From Saussurea involucrata (taxonomy: Eukaryota; Streptophyta; Magnoliopsida; Asterales; Asteraceae), in the NCBI GenBank assembly GCA_033807775.1, contig CM066315.1:56946820-57010819 (forward strand): a stretch of 64,000 nt of DNA, written 5' to 3'. The notes beneath the pieces were generated by a model. The model was not told the DNA's origin. It was given only the letters and a program-made list of their open reading frames with translations, and did not search any database. The position numbers and the translations under genes were made by a program. This document shows positions 12,925 to 24,814 of this stretch, piece by piece; the first letter of the stretch is position 1, and each line of letters starts with the position of its first letter.

Positions 12925-15383
12925 GTTGAGTCGTGTGAGTGTAATTTCACAGTGTGCATACTCCATTTATTTATGTGAAAATTTATGAGTTATTTTGGGC
13001 ATTTTGTCCCACTCGAGCTTTGTTGAGAAATGTTAATTTTAGGCCAAAAGGCGACCAAAGAGATATGTTTTGGAACTTTAGTGTCGCGTAATTTCTCTTT
13101 CAAAGATTTGTGCTAGCACGGCTTGTTGCAACTTGTTCGGTATATGGGTTGATTTATACGTGACATAAGTAATGCCTGGAAGAACACCATGATAGTACTC
13201 TTCGTACAATTTGCTAAGTGCGCTTTCGATCAGTTAAATATTTTATCATCATTTTTTGTGTAAATGCATTTTATCGACTTAGGGGTATGCATAGCTTGGT
13301 AACCATTGTTTCTCGACACCTTGATAAACGAATCGCGAGTGGAAATATTTTATTAACTCATTGAATAAATGAAGGACTTTTTGGTCAAAGTATGCATTAG
13401 TGTCGTGGAGATCATGCATAATTCACAATACGTTATATTTTGAAAACAAATAAACTTTTAGGCATTGACGTTTTAACGTTTTTCGAATGCGAAACTTTTG
13501 ATGTAAATGCTTCATAATGGAGATTTTGGAAAATCAATTGCCTAAACCTAGAGTGTGTGGAATTGTTTATGTTTTGAACATTAATGCGCACTGTTTGTAT
13601 GATTTAAGATCGAAAGTTGATTTAAACCCTTTTTGGTGTCAACAAATTATAAGCACTTATTTCCTCCTAAGTTTTGGGAAAACACATTGAGGTGTGCGAG
13701 CCTTGTCAGAAACGTTTTACTCATGTGTCATTATATGACCGGATGAGAAAATTTTGGAAACGAATTTAAAGAAATTCATCTTTTGAAACTTTGTCGTGAA
13801 CTATTTACCCCAATTTGAGGTTCCCTCGTGATGTTTTAGTCGATATCTTCGAATGATGGAAACGTATTGGTTTTGTTTTTAAACTTGGAACTGACACGAG
13901 TCATTTTATGTGTTGACCAAAGTGTACTTCTGAATTGTTTCATCGTTTTTGTGAAATAAACTGATGCGTGCAAACTTTGTTGGTGAATCTTGTTCCCTAC
14001 CATTGTATGGGTAAAGAGGAATTTTCGGAGTCAAATGCCGTTTAAACTTCTTTTAAAGTACGTGCAAACCTTTTTGTTACATACTATTTAAAGTAGGCAG
14101 TTACTTTACGTGCATGACATGAATCAATCCATACTAGGACCATAGCGGTGCATTTCAAAGAAGTTGTTTGTTACGCTTTTGCGCTTTGTTAATAATCTAA
14201 ACTGCGTCGAAATAGTTTTCAACATGATTTTCATATGTGGGACGAACGTGTCCATTTTTGCGCAACTACCGAACTGATAGTAGTGGTTTTTTTTATGCGT
14301 ACGATTAATTTGATATGAAAACTTTTGTGTTGGAAATTTCTATAAAAAGTTTTGATTGGCATATTTGTTAAATAATTCACTTGAGAACCTTGAACTCATT
14401 AGGACCTTGTAAAGGTTAAGTAACCCCGGTTAAGAGTAAGTATGAATAGCATTTCGACAGTGGAACGTTGTGTATTCCGACACGTGATGGTATTGTAGGC
14501 CGAGTGGTATCGGTTGCAAGGTTGACGTACTTTTGTAACGGAAGGATTAAGTTCGCAGTATCTTATTTTGAGGTTGGTGGTAACCGTTTTTGTCGGCAAC
14601 TTTGTTTTGGGTCTTGGCCAATTTTCGCATAAGGGACGTGTAGGACCCTTTAGGCACCATATTGATAACCTTGGTTTTGTAAGAATGCTCGACGAGTGAA
14701 ACTCGAGTGTTGAGTCTGTTGTGATTCAAAGTTTGGTGGTATAACTAGGTGTCAACTTTTGGGCTTGAGGCCAAACACCGTTAGTGTAATCGGAGGATTT
14801 TAGTCCGATTTTAAAGGAATGATGGTAATGGTTGTAGTAATCTTAAGATGTTCAATTGTGATAAGTGGACTTAGTGAAATGACTTTCTTTGTGTGGTAAG
14901 AAAATCTGTCGGTTGGATATTTGATAATTGGACGTATCTTTGGAGTTGTGTAATTGAGGGGTCAGTGATGACCGTCGGTGTTGGCATTAATGGAATCCGT
15001 TAGGAGTGAATGCTAGTTTGATTGATGTCGGTGGTGATTCAGAGGTTTTAATTGATGTCGGTGGTGATTGGACTTTGGGCTAGTTTGAAGATAAAATTTA
15101 AGAACATGTGGATGTGGAGTGATTGGGGAACTCGAATCTGTCGTTGGGATAGTATGGATCACTTAAGGTTGGGAGACAACTTAAGTCTGGTGGTCGGAAG
15201 CCACTCTAGTAGATTAGGCTTTCAATTGGATGTATGTGTATTATGCCTAAGCAGGGACTCGTTGTGAGTAACACCAAGAAGTTGTTATGTGCAATTCTAT
15301 GGGGATTAAGATTCGAATCTGGTTGAAGCAGAAGGAACTTGGAATGTGTTGGACACGGTAACCATGGATCGTGTGAGAACTAG

Positions 15384-15418
15384 ATTTCGAGGACGAAATC
15401 ATTCTAAGGTTGGGAGGA
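15384..15418 (+). promoter_or_regulatory. 3' conserved motif and polypurine tract of A
   Basis: ATTTCGAGGACGAAAT followed by AAGGTTGGGAGGA directly abuts the 3' LTR. This pair is characteristic of plant Ty3/gypsy (Tekay/Del-type) 3' ends; the purine tract would prime plus-strand DNA. B (reverse strand, 29359-29395) and E (18084-18120) carry the equivalents. Confidence 0.85.
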
Positions 15419-16029
15419 TTGTAACACCCGTAATTTTCGGATAAGTACAATTTCGAATCAGGGGGAAACCGATCTTTTAAGAAAAATATGAAAAATAGAA
15501 TTTTGGTTTAAATCGTAGATTTATGGTCTTGTTGGATGAGGAATTCGAATATGAGTCCAACGGTTCTTTCCGGAGCGAAAACGGAGCTATAACGATGTAA
15601 CGTCCCAAAATTACAATAAATTTGAACTTGTAAAATACCCTTTTTTTATTAAATTAAATCACAGGCGTTTAACTCAAAATAAACGTTTAAACAAAACGTC
15701 GTTAAGTTAAACGATCAACTTAAATAAAACAGCGGAAATGTACTAAGTTTTTAAAAATAAATAAATACGAAGGTCTTCTCAACGCGCCAGTGTGTACCGT
15801 CACGCCTTACTGCCACTCGCACCTGAAACAGTAATTTTATAGGGAAAGGGTAAGCACGAAGCTTAGTGAATTCAAGCACCAACATAGGATAGCAATCATA
15901 TGAACACTACCCCTAACCACAGATAAATACAATTAATCCACACAGGCCAGTTCAAGAACATATCCTAAACAGGCAAACTCATGCAAGGACATAACAGTCC
16001 ACCTCGGCACCCCGAGGTCTACATAGTCA

Positions 16030-16203
16030 ATACAACCATCGGCCCCGCCGAACATCGATCCAACCGAATAAATACAACCATCGGCCCCGCCAAACATCGG
16101 TCCAACCGAATAAATACAACCATCGGCCCCGCCGAACATCGGTCCAACCGAATAAATACAACCATCGGCCCCGCCGAACATCGGTCCAACCAAATAAATA
16201 CAA
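16030..16203. repeat. 42-bp tandem repeat, four copies
   Basis: Unit contains CAACCATCGGCCCCGCCGAA then CATCGGTCCAACCGAATAAA. Four copies are here; the partner LTR has two (about 22405-22495). Because 42 is divisible by three, the array produces spurious 14-residue repeat frames on both strands. Each unit holds two CGG...CCG stem-loops. Confidence 0.92.
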
Positions 16204-16282
16204 CAGTAAAGGTATTCTCCTAAACATTAATACAATTGGATATTACCCACAACCAAATCAACTAACACACACGTGCTACTGA

Positions 16283-16560
16283 GGAATATATATAAAACCA
16301 TCGGTCTCCCCGATCATACAACAACAATTGTATATATATATAAAACCATCGGTCTCCCCGATTATACAACAACAATTGTATATATATATAAAACCATCGG
16401 TCTCCCTCGGTCTCCCCGAGTTCATCCCATACTTGTACACAATTCCTCGGTCCCACCGAGTACTCGGTCCCACCGAGTTCACACAACACTAAAACACTAT
16501 TCCTCGGTTTCACCGAGATGTATATAACACTCATTTACAATTCCTCGGTCCCACCGAGAT
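16283..16560. repeat. 48-bp repeats and CGG-N5-CCG hairpin cluster
   Basis: Two 48-bp units and a third start (ACCATCGGTCTCCCCGAT ... ACAACAACAATTG and a TA run), followed by ATCGG-TCTCC-CCGAT and CTCGG-TCCCA-CCGAG type hairpins at 16400-16560. With the 42-bp array and CCTCGG...CCGAGG at 16003-16018 this makes more than a dozen small stem-loops with a five-base loop in about 560 bp. Confidence 0.88.
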
Positions 16561-18083
16561 GTATATAACACTCATTTATACTAGGCATTAATTCAACCTA
16601 GTACTACGCACCACAATTCATCTAGTACACACAACAATTCAGCTAATACATACAAACTACCGTAATGTACATATAATCCCTATTCTACGCAGTGAGAGAA
16701 CTCACCTCGGTAAGCAACGCAAATATCCACAAACAGCAATACGAGCCCGCCACTCCGACTCACTTCTTTCCACCTAAAGAAGTGCTACCAAGTGTCAACA
16801 CGAAGCCCCAACCCTCAATTATAAACATAAGACTAAACGAGCGACATTTCAGATTTTCGGTCTAACTGCAGGTCTGTTTGGGACCTGCTTATCCCCCTCT
16901 ATACCCACTAATCCAGAGATTAAGTCCCACAAACAGGAGGGTCTAGGTCTTATCTTTCCAAGGACATATTATACGCGTTCTAACGATTTTCCTACGATTT
17001 AATATGATTTTTCTAAGACAGGAACGCGAATTTGACAGCTTCAGACCTGCTGCAAAAACGGCTATTTTGCACTAAGCTAGAGGCCGAACCAGACTTTCGC
17101 TAAAACACGAAAAATGTGCCCGACACAGCATGTGAACCGTGGGCACCGATTTCACCTCAAACCGAGCTACGATGGAAAAGTTACGGCCGATACAAAACAA
17201 GGACAGAAAAGACGTTTTCACATAAAATGACGATTTTGAAACGCTTTAATGTTTTCGCGACTGGGGTTACGGTTTAGCTAATTAGGTTCAGGTTTTAGGT
17301 AATCTGGGCTGGACCATTGCCAGCACCACCCACTGCCACCTCCGGCAGTGGTGGTTGGCGGCGGCGGCGGCAGCCACCACCTGCGGTGGTGGTGGTTCGG
17401 CACTAAGACCCGCGAGGCCACACATACCCCACAAAACGACTCGGTCGCACTCACCCATCCGACCTAGCAGTCCCCACCCACGCACGATGCAGCCACCGGA
17501 CTGGTGGTGCACGGCGGTAACCCACCGGCGGCAGCCATGGTGGTGGTTTCGTGATGGTTCGATGGCAACGAAAAAGAAAACCAAAGAGAGAACTTACCTC
17601 ACGACGAAAACCCAGCAGCAACCGCACAGAAACCCGATCACCGGCTGCTCTTTCTCCCTCTCGCTACTCTGTCTCTCTCTCTCTCTCTCTATTCTCCCCC
17701 TCGCCGGCAATGATCACGGCGGCGCACCGACGGTTTGGTTTGGAACGGCAGCGGCAGCAAGAAGGGGAGAAAGGATGACGATTAGGGTTTTCCGTTGTGT
17801 TTGCTTCTTGCAATGGGGCACAAAACGCACAAAAGAGAAGGGGGTCGGTCCTCATGGGCCGATCCCATGCTAGCCTTAAACCAAAGTTACCCTTTTAGTC
17901 CCTAGGTTTTTAAAATAGATTTCATTTCTACCCATTTGCGTTAAAATTTATCAAATGAACCAACCATCACAAAACTAATTCGTTTTTGGTCCTTGCCGCC
18001 TAATCCCGATAATAATAATAAAAAAAACGTCAAGAGAAAAATTAAATTAATAATTAAAACATACCGGGATACGGGGCTTTACA

Positions 18084-21000
18084 ACTCTCCCCCGCTTGAA
18101 TTAGACTTCGCCCTCGAAGTCTCTGCCCACGAATAGCTCTGGCTAGTTCTCCCGCATATCAACTTCGGGTTCCCAAGTCCACTCAGAACCCTTTCTGTGT
18201 TGCCACTGGACTTTCACTATCTGGAATCTAAATTTCTCAATACGCTTGGCGACATCCCTAACTGGAATCTAAATTTCTCATACCGACTAAAAATTTCTCG
18301 AATACTTTTCTTACCAACAAAACTCTTTCAAGAACACTGAAATTATGATCGGAAGAACACTCCAACAACTGGAATCATTCCTAGTCAAACGACTTCGGTT
18401 GTCTCCCAACCTTAGATATTCCATACATCCCGATATCAAACTCTAACCATTCTAAAGTTGCTCACCAATATACCCTACAGGATACTCGAATCCGATCATT
18501 CCTACCATTAACTGTCGATTAACTTCCACGAGTTCTACTAGGCTCCCAAAATTTATTTCACACGAATCATCAAACCAGTAAATTTATAATCACCCACGAA
18601 GGTCATTCCACCATAACCATTCATCACAAGTGAGCATTTCAGGGTTACTACTACCATCACCATAATTGTTTTAAAATCGGCTACAATTCTCCGATTACAC
18701 TAAAGGTGTTTGGCCTCAAGCCCAAAAGTCGACACCTAAATATACCACTTACCTTAAAAAAGGTTACTGCGCATTTATTCTCTTAATTATAAAGGGCATC
18801 ATTCCCTTAACCGATACTATTCGGCCTACAGTACTAACACGCGTGGAATATCCAACCTTCCACTGTCGACGTATCCCCCACACTCGCTCTACGAAGCCAG
18901 GTTACACCATATCGAGGATACACCTTGACGTCTACCTCCCTGGTAACGCCTCAAGGCCCAACACATCGGAACTACCTCCCAGGTAAGTGCTCAAGGCTAT
19001 ATCCTCCTAGTGCCTACTGGAAAGTCAAGGTCATAACACATGAATACCGGGGTCCCACCCCGAGATACCCAACCGACCATTACTAACGACTGACTAACGT
19101 GTCTAAGGATCTAATGCAAAACAGTCTACCAACAACATGCCTATCCCGGAATGACTCACTCACCCAAACATGTAAATACTCACCATGCCATAAATACAAA
19201 ACTATGCAACAAAAACAACCCATCAACAAGACTCCACATCGAGCCATTAAAACCGTGCAATTGACCCATGACTATCTCAAAGTTAAAACCGAGCAAAATG
19301 CTCCACGCTTGCTAGACCCATAAGTCGGTCAAAAACGCGTTTAAATAAAGTTTAAGCAAGCAATACTCTAAAATCAACATTAGTCCCAAACTCAACACGG
19401 GTTAAACAAAAGAGTTTTCCAAAAGGACTCACACTCTTATAATTCTCAACATGACACATAACACTTAAAAGTGCATTTCCCAAATGGTTTACAAAAATCA
19501 TTTACAAAATATTTTCAACGTCAAGATTTTTCATCTCAAAAAGATCGTATGCAATAAAACTACTATTACCAGGTCGGTAGTTACGCAAAAATGGACACGC
19601 TCGTCCCACATATGAAAATCATGTTGAAAAATCATTCCATTGCAGCTCAGTTTACTCACAAAACGCAAAGCGAAATAAATAATTTCTTTAAAAAAATGAA
19701 CCGCCACGGTTCTAGTATGGATTGACTCATGACATGTACTTAAAGCAACCGCTCGACCTTACACAGGGTGCGACAAAAGTGTGCACAAAATTTTAAAATC
19801 AGTTCCACGACATTTGACCCCAAAATTTCTCTTTTTTTTATAATAAAATGTCGTGGCACAGAGTTCACCAACAAATTTTTACGCGCGTCAGCTAGTCATA
19901 CAAAACGATGAAACGGTTTACAAATATATTTTTGTTAAAACACAACTGTCTCGTGTAAGTTTGAAACTTAAAGATAGAAACCAATCCGCTTCCATCATTT
20001 GAAAATATCGACTAAAACCTCATAAAATCTCAAACTGGGGGTAGGCATGCAAGCTTGTAACACTTCCTTAAAATTTTCTTGCAGTGACACACATGCTCCA
20101 ATTAACTCACACCAAATCTCAAAAGGTGGGGTTCTTTAAATTGATTTCCAAAATTTCCCCAAATGCTCACATAAACAAATAAAATATGCACCTCGGGAAA
20201 TTAAACCCACACGACTCAACATGCCGTAAAACAAAACTTCATGAACCTTAACGACTCAATGACTCTAAGTCAATAAAATAGCACCATACATTGTGCCCCC
20301 AAAGTCAAATTGCTAAAAGCAACAACATGAATGAGACGCCAAAATCCCAAAAATCTCTTTCCACGGTAAAACCATAAAACAACATTGTTTAACAAACTTA
20401 TTTTAACCAAATCACTCAAATAGTTTTATACAGACATCGTGGAATTTAACTTTCCGTCTCAACTAGTCAACTCTAACATATGCGGAGGAGTTCCAATGTT
20501 AAAGTCACAAGTCGTAGTCACTTGCCCAACATTTTAAACACCACAAAACACGAATATCAACTTACCCGAAAGAACCGTTGGCAAATAACGAAATGGAACA
20601 AATTCTAACAAAGTTTGCAACTCCCGTGATAAAACGGTTTCATCTACTTTCAAAACCATAATTCGAAGTCTTGTGTGTGTGCTGAACATTTCCCAAAATT
20701 CCAAAACACAATCCATAAAAGGATTGGAAACACAAGAATTAGTTAATGCAATTTTATTTTCAAAATAAACTTTGTGCATGACTCAGTCGGCATTCAACGT
20801 TTCGACTCATACTCCTCCAAATCTCTCCGGTCCACAATCGTCACCCGAACATTTAAACCTCTTAGGCAAGTTAGGAAATTACGTCAAATAATCCTTACGG
20901 TTTTTCCTCAAATCAAAGTCGGCTCTATAAGCCTTTGATTCTAGCACAATCATCCATATTGACCCGAAATGGTCTACTTAAAACAAACATCATCCTTATC

Positions 21001-21945
21001 GTCACTCCAAGTGATTAATACTAGAATCGTCCTTCTATTCCAACGACTACTAGTTTAGAACCTTCATCACTACCCCAACGATCATCACATCAAAGCAATT
21101 CAAGTACACACCTGTACTAGTAGGTTCACTATTGTTGTTCCTCCTTGTGATGGCTATCCTGGGTAGATATTACAACGCGTAATTAGCACACAATAAATCC
21201 TGCTATCTATGCTCACGCTCAACTCCTCGGATTCCTCGTGACTTTCCCCGACCCTAGCACGGATCCTGTGCTTCAGATAGTAGGAGCTCTACTACTACCT
21301 TCCACACCTATCCTTACTCGTTTCGAGTCCCATCCCGAAGTGCCCAAGTAGTTCCTTGCCGACAGTTTAACTCATATGCCCGTACCAGCATATGCCAACA
21401 CTCTTCCTAGCTCACTAGGAATTTCACCCCATTCCACTACCCTTGCTATGACGAAATCCCCACTAGTCATGACGAGTCACCTCGCGAATGCACAGTTGCA
21501 TACAGTGTAAAACCAGATAGACTTTCGAATAAAAGATTATATCCTACAACGGTTGGACTCAAACAAGAGCTGCGCAATAGAACTAAACCCAACATTCTAA
21601 GGCTATTTGGCTCCTACTGCATACAACTTATAAGGCATTCACTTAACAACCTATCAGTACTAGCATAAATTCCTACTAGCAAGCAACAAACATGCAGTAC
21701 AGTGTAATAAGCACCAAGCAATCTAGCATACATACTCCTATGTTCTAGAAATCAATAAATTACACTAAGTACTCTACCTTTTCCCTTGGCATCGGCTGAC
21801 TGTACACACTGCGCCTTCGGTCACCGTTTCTCAAACGTACTTTTCCTTTCTTTTATTTCTCAAAAACTTTAAAAGGAAAAAGATAATCCCGAGCCGCAAA
21901 CTTGAGTTCAAACACACCGAAATGTATTTGATTCGCTCAAGCTGT
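18084..21945 (-). other. Non-coding internal domain of element E
   Basis: No gag/pol frame. Minus-strand order: primer site, an E-specific leader (21945 to about 21140), then a domain collinear with the internal regions of A and B down to the polypurine tract. A block at about 18880-19515 has no counterpart there and instead matches the interior of LTRs of the A/B/D type (compare 34840-35390), so an LTR fragment has been captured. The 3' end has the TTCGAGGGCGAAG variant of the conserved motif and GCGGGGGAGAG next to the LTR. Confidence 0.75.
18880..19515 (-). mobile_element. Captured LTR fragment inside E
   Basis: Aligns with the middle of LTR B (about 34840-35390) in the same relative orientation, including GGAATGACT, CATGTAAATA and the CAAATGGTTTA end. 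Both ends are internal to the LTR and I see no target duplication, so it arose by recombination or template switching rather than insertion. Edges are approximate. Confidence 0.65.
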
Positions 21946-21957
21946 GCTCTGATACCA
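21946..21957 (-). other. Primer-binding site of element E
   Basis: GCTCTGATACCA on the plus strand, i.e. TGGTATCAGAGC (initiator tRNA-Met) on the element's strand, three bases from the LTR. It fixes the orientation of E as minus. Confidence 0.93.
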
Positions 21958-21960
21958 AGT

Positions 21961-24332
21961 TGTAACGTCCCAAAAGTTACAAGGAATTTAATGTTTTTAA
22001 AAGTAATGCATTTCATTATAATCAAACCAAAAGTTAACAAATCCCATTACAATAAAATAAATGTCGTTGATTTAAACCATCAAACAAAGTTAAGCAGCGG
22101 AAAAGTTATATAATTAAATCCCCATTTATAAAAAATTTAACTTAAACAGTCTTCGCCTTGCGCCCGTGTGTACCGTCACGCCTTACTGCCACTCGCACCT
22201 GAAACAGTAATTTTATAGGGAAAGGGTAAGCACGAAGCTTAGTGAATTCAAGCACCAACATAGGATAGCAATCATATGAACACTACCCCTAACCACAGAT
22301 AAATACAATTAATCCACACACGCCAGTTCAAGAACATATCCTAAACAGGCAAACTCATGCAAGGACATAACAGTCCACCTCGGCACCCCGAGGTCTACAT
22401 AGTCAATACAACCATCGGCCCCGCCGAACATCGGTCCAACCGAATAAATACAACCATCGGCCCCGCCGAACATCGGTCCAACCAAATAAATACAACAGTA
22501 AAGGTATTCTCCTAAACATTAATACAATTAGATATTACCCACAACCAAATCAACTAACACACACGTGCTACTGAGGAATATATATAAACCATCGGTCTCC
22601 CCGATCATACAACAACAATTGTATATATATATAAAACCATCGGTCTCCCCGATTATACAACACACTCGTGTAGGCATCCCTCGGTCTCCCCGAGTTCATC
22701 CCATACTTGTACACAATTCCTCGGTCCCACCGAGTACTCGGTCCCACCGAGTTCACACAACACTAAAACACTATTCCTCGGTCTCACCGAGATGTATATA
22801 ACACTCATTTAAAATTCCTTGGTCCCACCAAGATGTATATAACACTCATTTATACTAGGCATTAATTCAACCTAGTACTACGCACCACAATTCAGCTAAT
22901 ACATACAAACTACCGTAATGTACATATAATCCCTATTCTACGCAGTGAGAGAACTCACCTCGGTAAGCAACGCAGATATCCACAAACAGCAATACGAGCC
23001 CGCCACTCCGACTCACTTCTTTCCACCTAAAGAAGTGCTACCAAGTGTCAACACGAAGCCCCAACCCTCAATTATAAACATAAGACTAAACGAGCGACAT
23101 TTCAGATTTTTGGTCTAACTGCAGGTCTGTTCGGGACCTGCTTATCCCCCTCTAGACCCACTAATCCAGAGATTAAGTCCCACAAATAGGAGGGTCTAGG
23201 TCTTAGCTTTCCAAGGACATATTATACGCGTTCTAACGATTTTCCTACGATTTAATATGATTTTTCTAAGACAGGAACGCGAATTTGACAGCTTCAGACC
23301 TGCTGCAAAAACGGCTATTTTGCACTAAGCTAGAGGCCGAACCAGACTTTCACTAAAACACGAAAAATGTGCCCGACACAGCATGTGAACCGTGGGCACC
23401 GATTTCACCTCAAACCGAGCTACGGTGGAAAGGTTACGGCCGATACAAAACAAGGACAGAAAAGACGTTTTCACATAAAATGACGATTTTGAAACGCTTT
23501 AATGTTTTCGCGATTGGGGTTACGGTTTAGCTAATTAGGTTCAGGTTTTAGGTAATCTGGGCTGGACCATTGCCAGCACCACCCACTGCCACCTCCGGCA
23601 GTGGTGGTTGGCGGCGGCGGCGGCAGCCACCACCTGCGGTGGTGGTGGTTCGGCACTAAGACCCGCGAGGCCACACATACCCCACAAAATGACTAGGTCG
23701 CACTCACCCATCCGACCTAGCAGTCCCCACCCACGCACGATGCAGCCACCAGACTGGTGGTGCACGGCGGTAACCCACCGGCGGCAGCCATGGTGGTGGT
23801 TTCGTGATGGTTCGATGGCAACGAAAAAGAAAACCAAAGAGAGAACTTACCTCACGACGAAAACCCAGCAGCAACCGCACGGAAACCCGATCACCGGCTG
23901 CTCTTTCTCCCTCTCGCTACTCTCTCTCTCTCTCGTGCTATTCTCCCCCTCGCCGGCAATGATCACGGCGGCGCACCGACGGTTTGGTTTGGAACGGCAG
24001 CGGCAGCAAGAAGGGGAGAAAGGATGATGATTAGGGTTTTCCGTTGTGTTTGCTTCTTGCAATGGGGCACAAAACGCACAAAAGAGAAGGGGGTCGGTCC
24101 TCATGGGCCGATCCCATGCTAGCCTTAAACCAAAGTTACCCTTTTAGTCCCTAGGTTTTTAAAATAGATTTCATTTCTACCCATTTGCGTTAAAATTTAT
24201 CAAATGAACCAACCATCACAAAACTAATTCGTTTTTGGTCCTTGCCGCCTAATCCAGATAATAATAATAAAAAAAACGTCAAGAGAAAAATTAAATTAAT
24301 AATTAAAACATACCGGGATACGGGGCTTTACA
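21961..24332 (-). repeat. 5' LTR of element E
   Basis: 2372 bp, TGTAACGTCCC to GGGGCTTTACA. On the element's strand it offers a promoter/leader region with a telo-box AAACCCTAAT (24030-24039), GA repeats (about 23920-23935), a GC-rich exon-like stretch, a donor GAG|GTAAGT (intron start 23850) and an acceptor CTGTTTCAG|G (intron end 22199), giving a possible 1.65-kb leader intron. It has two copies of the 42-bp unit and fewer 48-bp units than its partner. One hairpin is CCTTGGTCCCACCAAG (22817-22832) where the partner has CCTCGGTCCCACCGAG. Confidence 0.9.
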
Positions 24333-24607
24333 AACGAAGAAGTTACGGCCAAAACAGCATCGAACCCAAAAGGAGGCCGCGCGGCCTGGTGCGCGACCTT
24401 AGGTCGCGGCCTAAACCGCGCAACTCTCTGGAGTCCGGACCTTCAGCATTAAGTCGCGAACTTTCAACCTCATTCTTCAAACCTTCATAACTTTTGCATC
24501 CCAACTCCGATTTGAGTGATTCAAGTTGCTATGGTTTCGTTTTTGGGAGCTTTGCAAGGATCTAGAAAGAGTTTTGAAGTATATTGGATGATCCAAGAGT
24601 ATTTGGT

Positions 24608-24814
24608 CAGGGCCGTTCCAACCTTTTTGGAGGCCCTATTACACATGTATCAAAAATACGAGTCGATTGGACGACAAAACAAATAACAAATAAAAGTTAA
24701 GTAGAAAAGTTCATATTATATTGAAAGACTTACGATGAAAATAACCAAAAAGTTTAAAAAGACAAAATAACATGTAAAATTCACTTAAATAAAATCATTA
24801 TTTTAACATTCTTT
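24608..24814 (-). mobile_element. Truncated hAT copy in the 3' LTR of A
   Basis: Identical, save about two substitutions, to the left end of the hAT at 2286-2495, and preceded by the same LTR sequence and target TATTTGGT (24600-24607). It ends inside the last codons of the transposase. The rest of the transposon is deleted at this copy. Confidence 0.93.

Larger units (their letters stand above)
10210..15419 (+). other. Non-coding internal domain of element A
   Basis: Contains no gag or pol frame; the longest open frames are under 115 codons and mostly fall in the nested LTR. The sequence is nevertheless collinear with the internal domains of B (29359-33038, reversed) and, beyond the leader, E (18084-21140, reversed). 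Examples are 10410-10620, 14761-14830 and 15118-15200. It ends with ATTTCGAGGACGAAAT (15384-15399) and the polypurine tract AAGGTTGGGAGGA (15406-15418). Solo LTR I (11326-12924) is inserted within it. This is consistent with a LARD-type RNA mobilised in trans. Confidence 0.75.
15596..18083 (-). repeat. 3' LTR of element E
   Basis: 2488 bp, TGTAACGTCCC to GGGGCTTTACA. From about 15787 to the end it is nearly identical to the other LTR apart from tandem-repeat copy number. The first ~190 bp (the U5 end on the element's own strand) is only distantly similar to its partner. It holds a 42-bp tandem array, a 48-bp tandem array, many CGG-N5-CCG hairpins, a GC-rich leader segment (17330-17760) with a CT repeat at 17671-17690, a telo-box (AAACCCTAAT on the minus strand, 17781-17790) and a splice-donor consensus (GAG|GTAAGT, minus, about 17596). 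Confidence 0.9.
15596..24332 (-). mobile_element. Non-autonomous LTR retrotransposon E
   Basis: Complete element in the 3' LTR of A with exact target duplication AACGA (15591-15595 and 24333-24337). Read on the minus strand: 5' LTR 24332-21961, primer site 21957-21946, internal domain 21945-18084, polypurine tract (GCGGGGGAGAG) at the 3' LTR edge, and 3' LTR 18083-15596. There is no coding domain. The internal part from about 21140 to 18084 is homologous to A and B, but the LTRs and the 0.8 kb after the primer site are different. It inserted after A, so it is younger than A. Confidence 0.93.

Noticed and set aside
15933..16227. Reading frames with 14-residue repeats on both strands (GPAEHRSNRINTTI-like)
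   Set aside because: Direct product of the 42-bp tandem repeat in LTR E; frames exist on both strands and in several phases and differ in length between the two LTRs.
16030..16560. Regular repeats resembling a CRISPR array
   Set aside because: Units are head-to-tail without unique spacers, lie in an LTR of a plant retrotransposon, and vary between LTR copies.
17288..17873. GC-rich frames of 98 and 172 residues, repeated at 23541-24027
   Set aside because: Located in LTR E, altered by indels between the two copies, low-complexity composition; better explained as leader exon and simple repeats.
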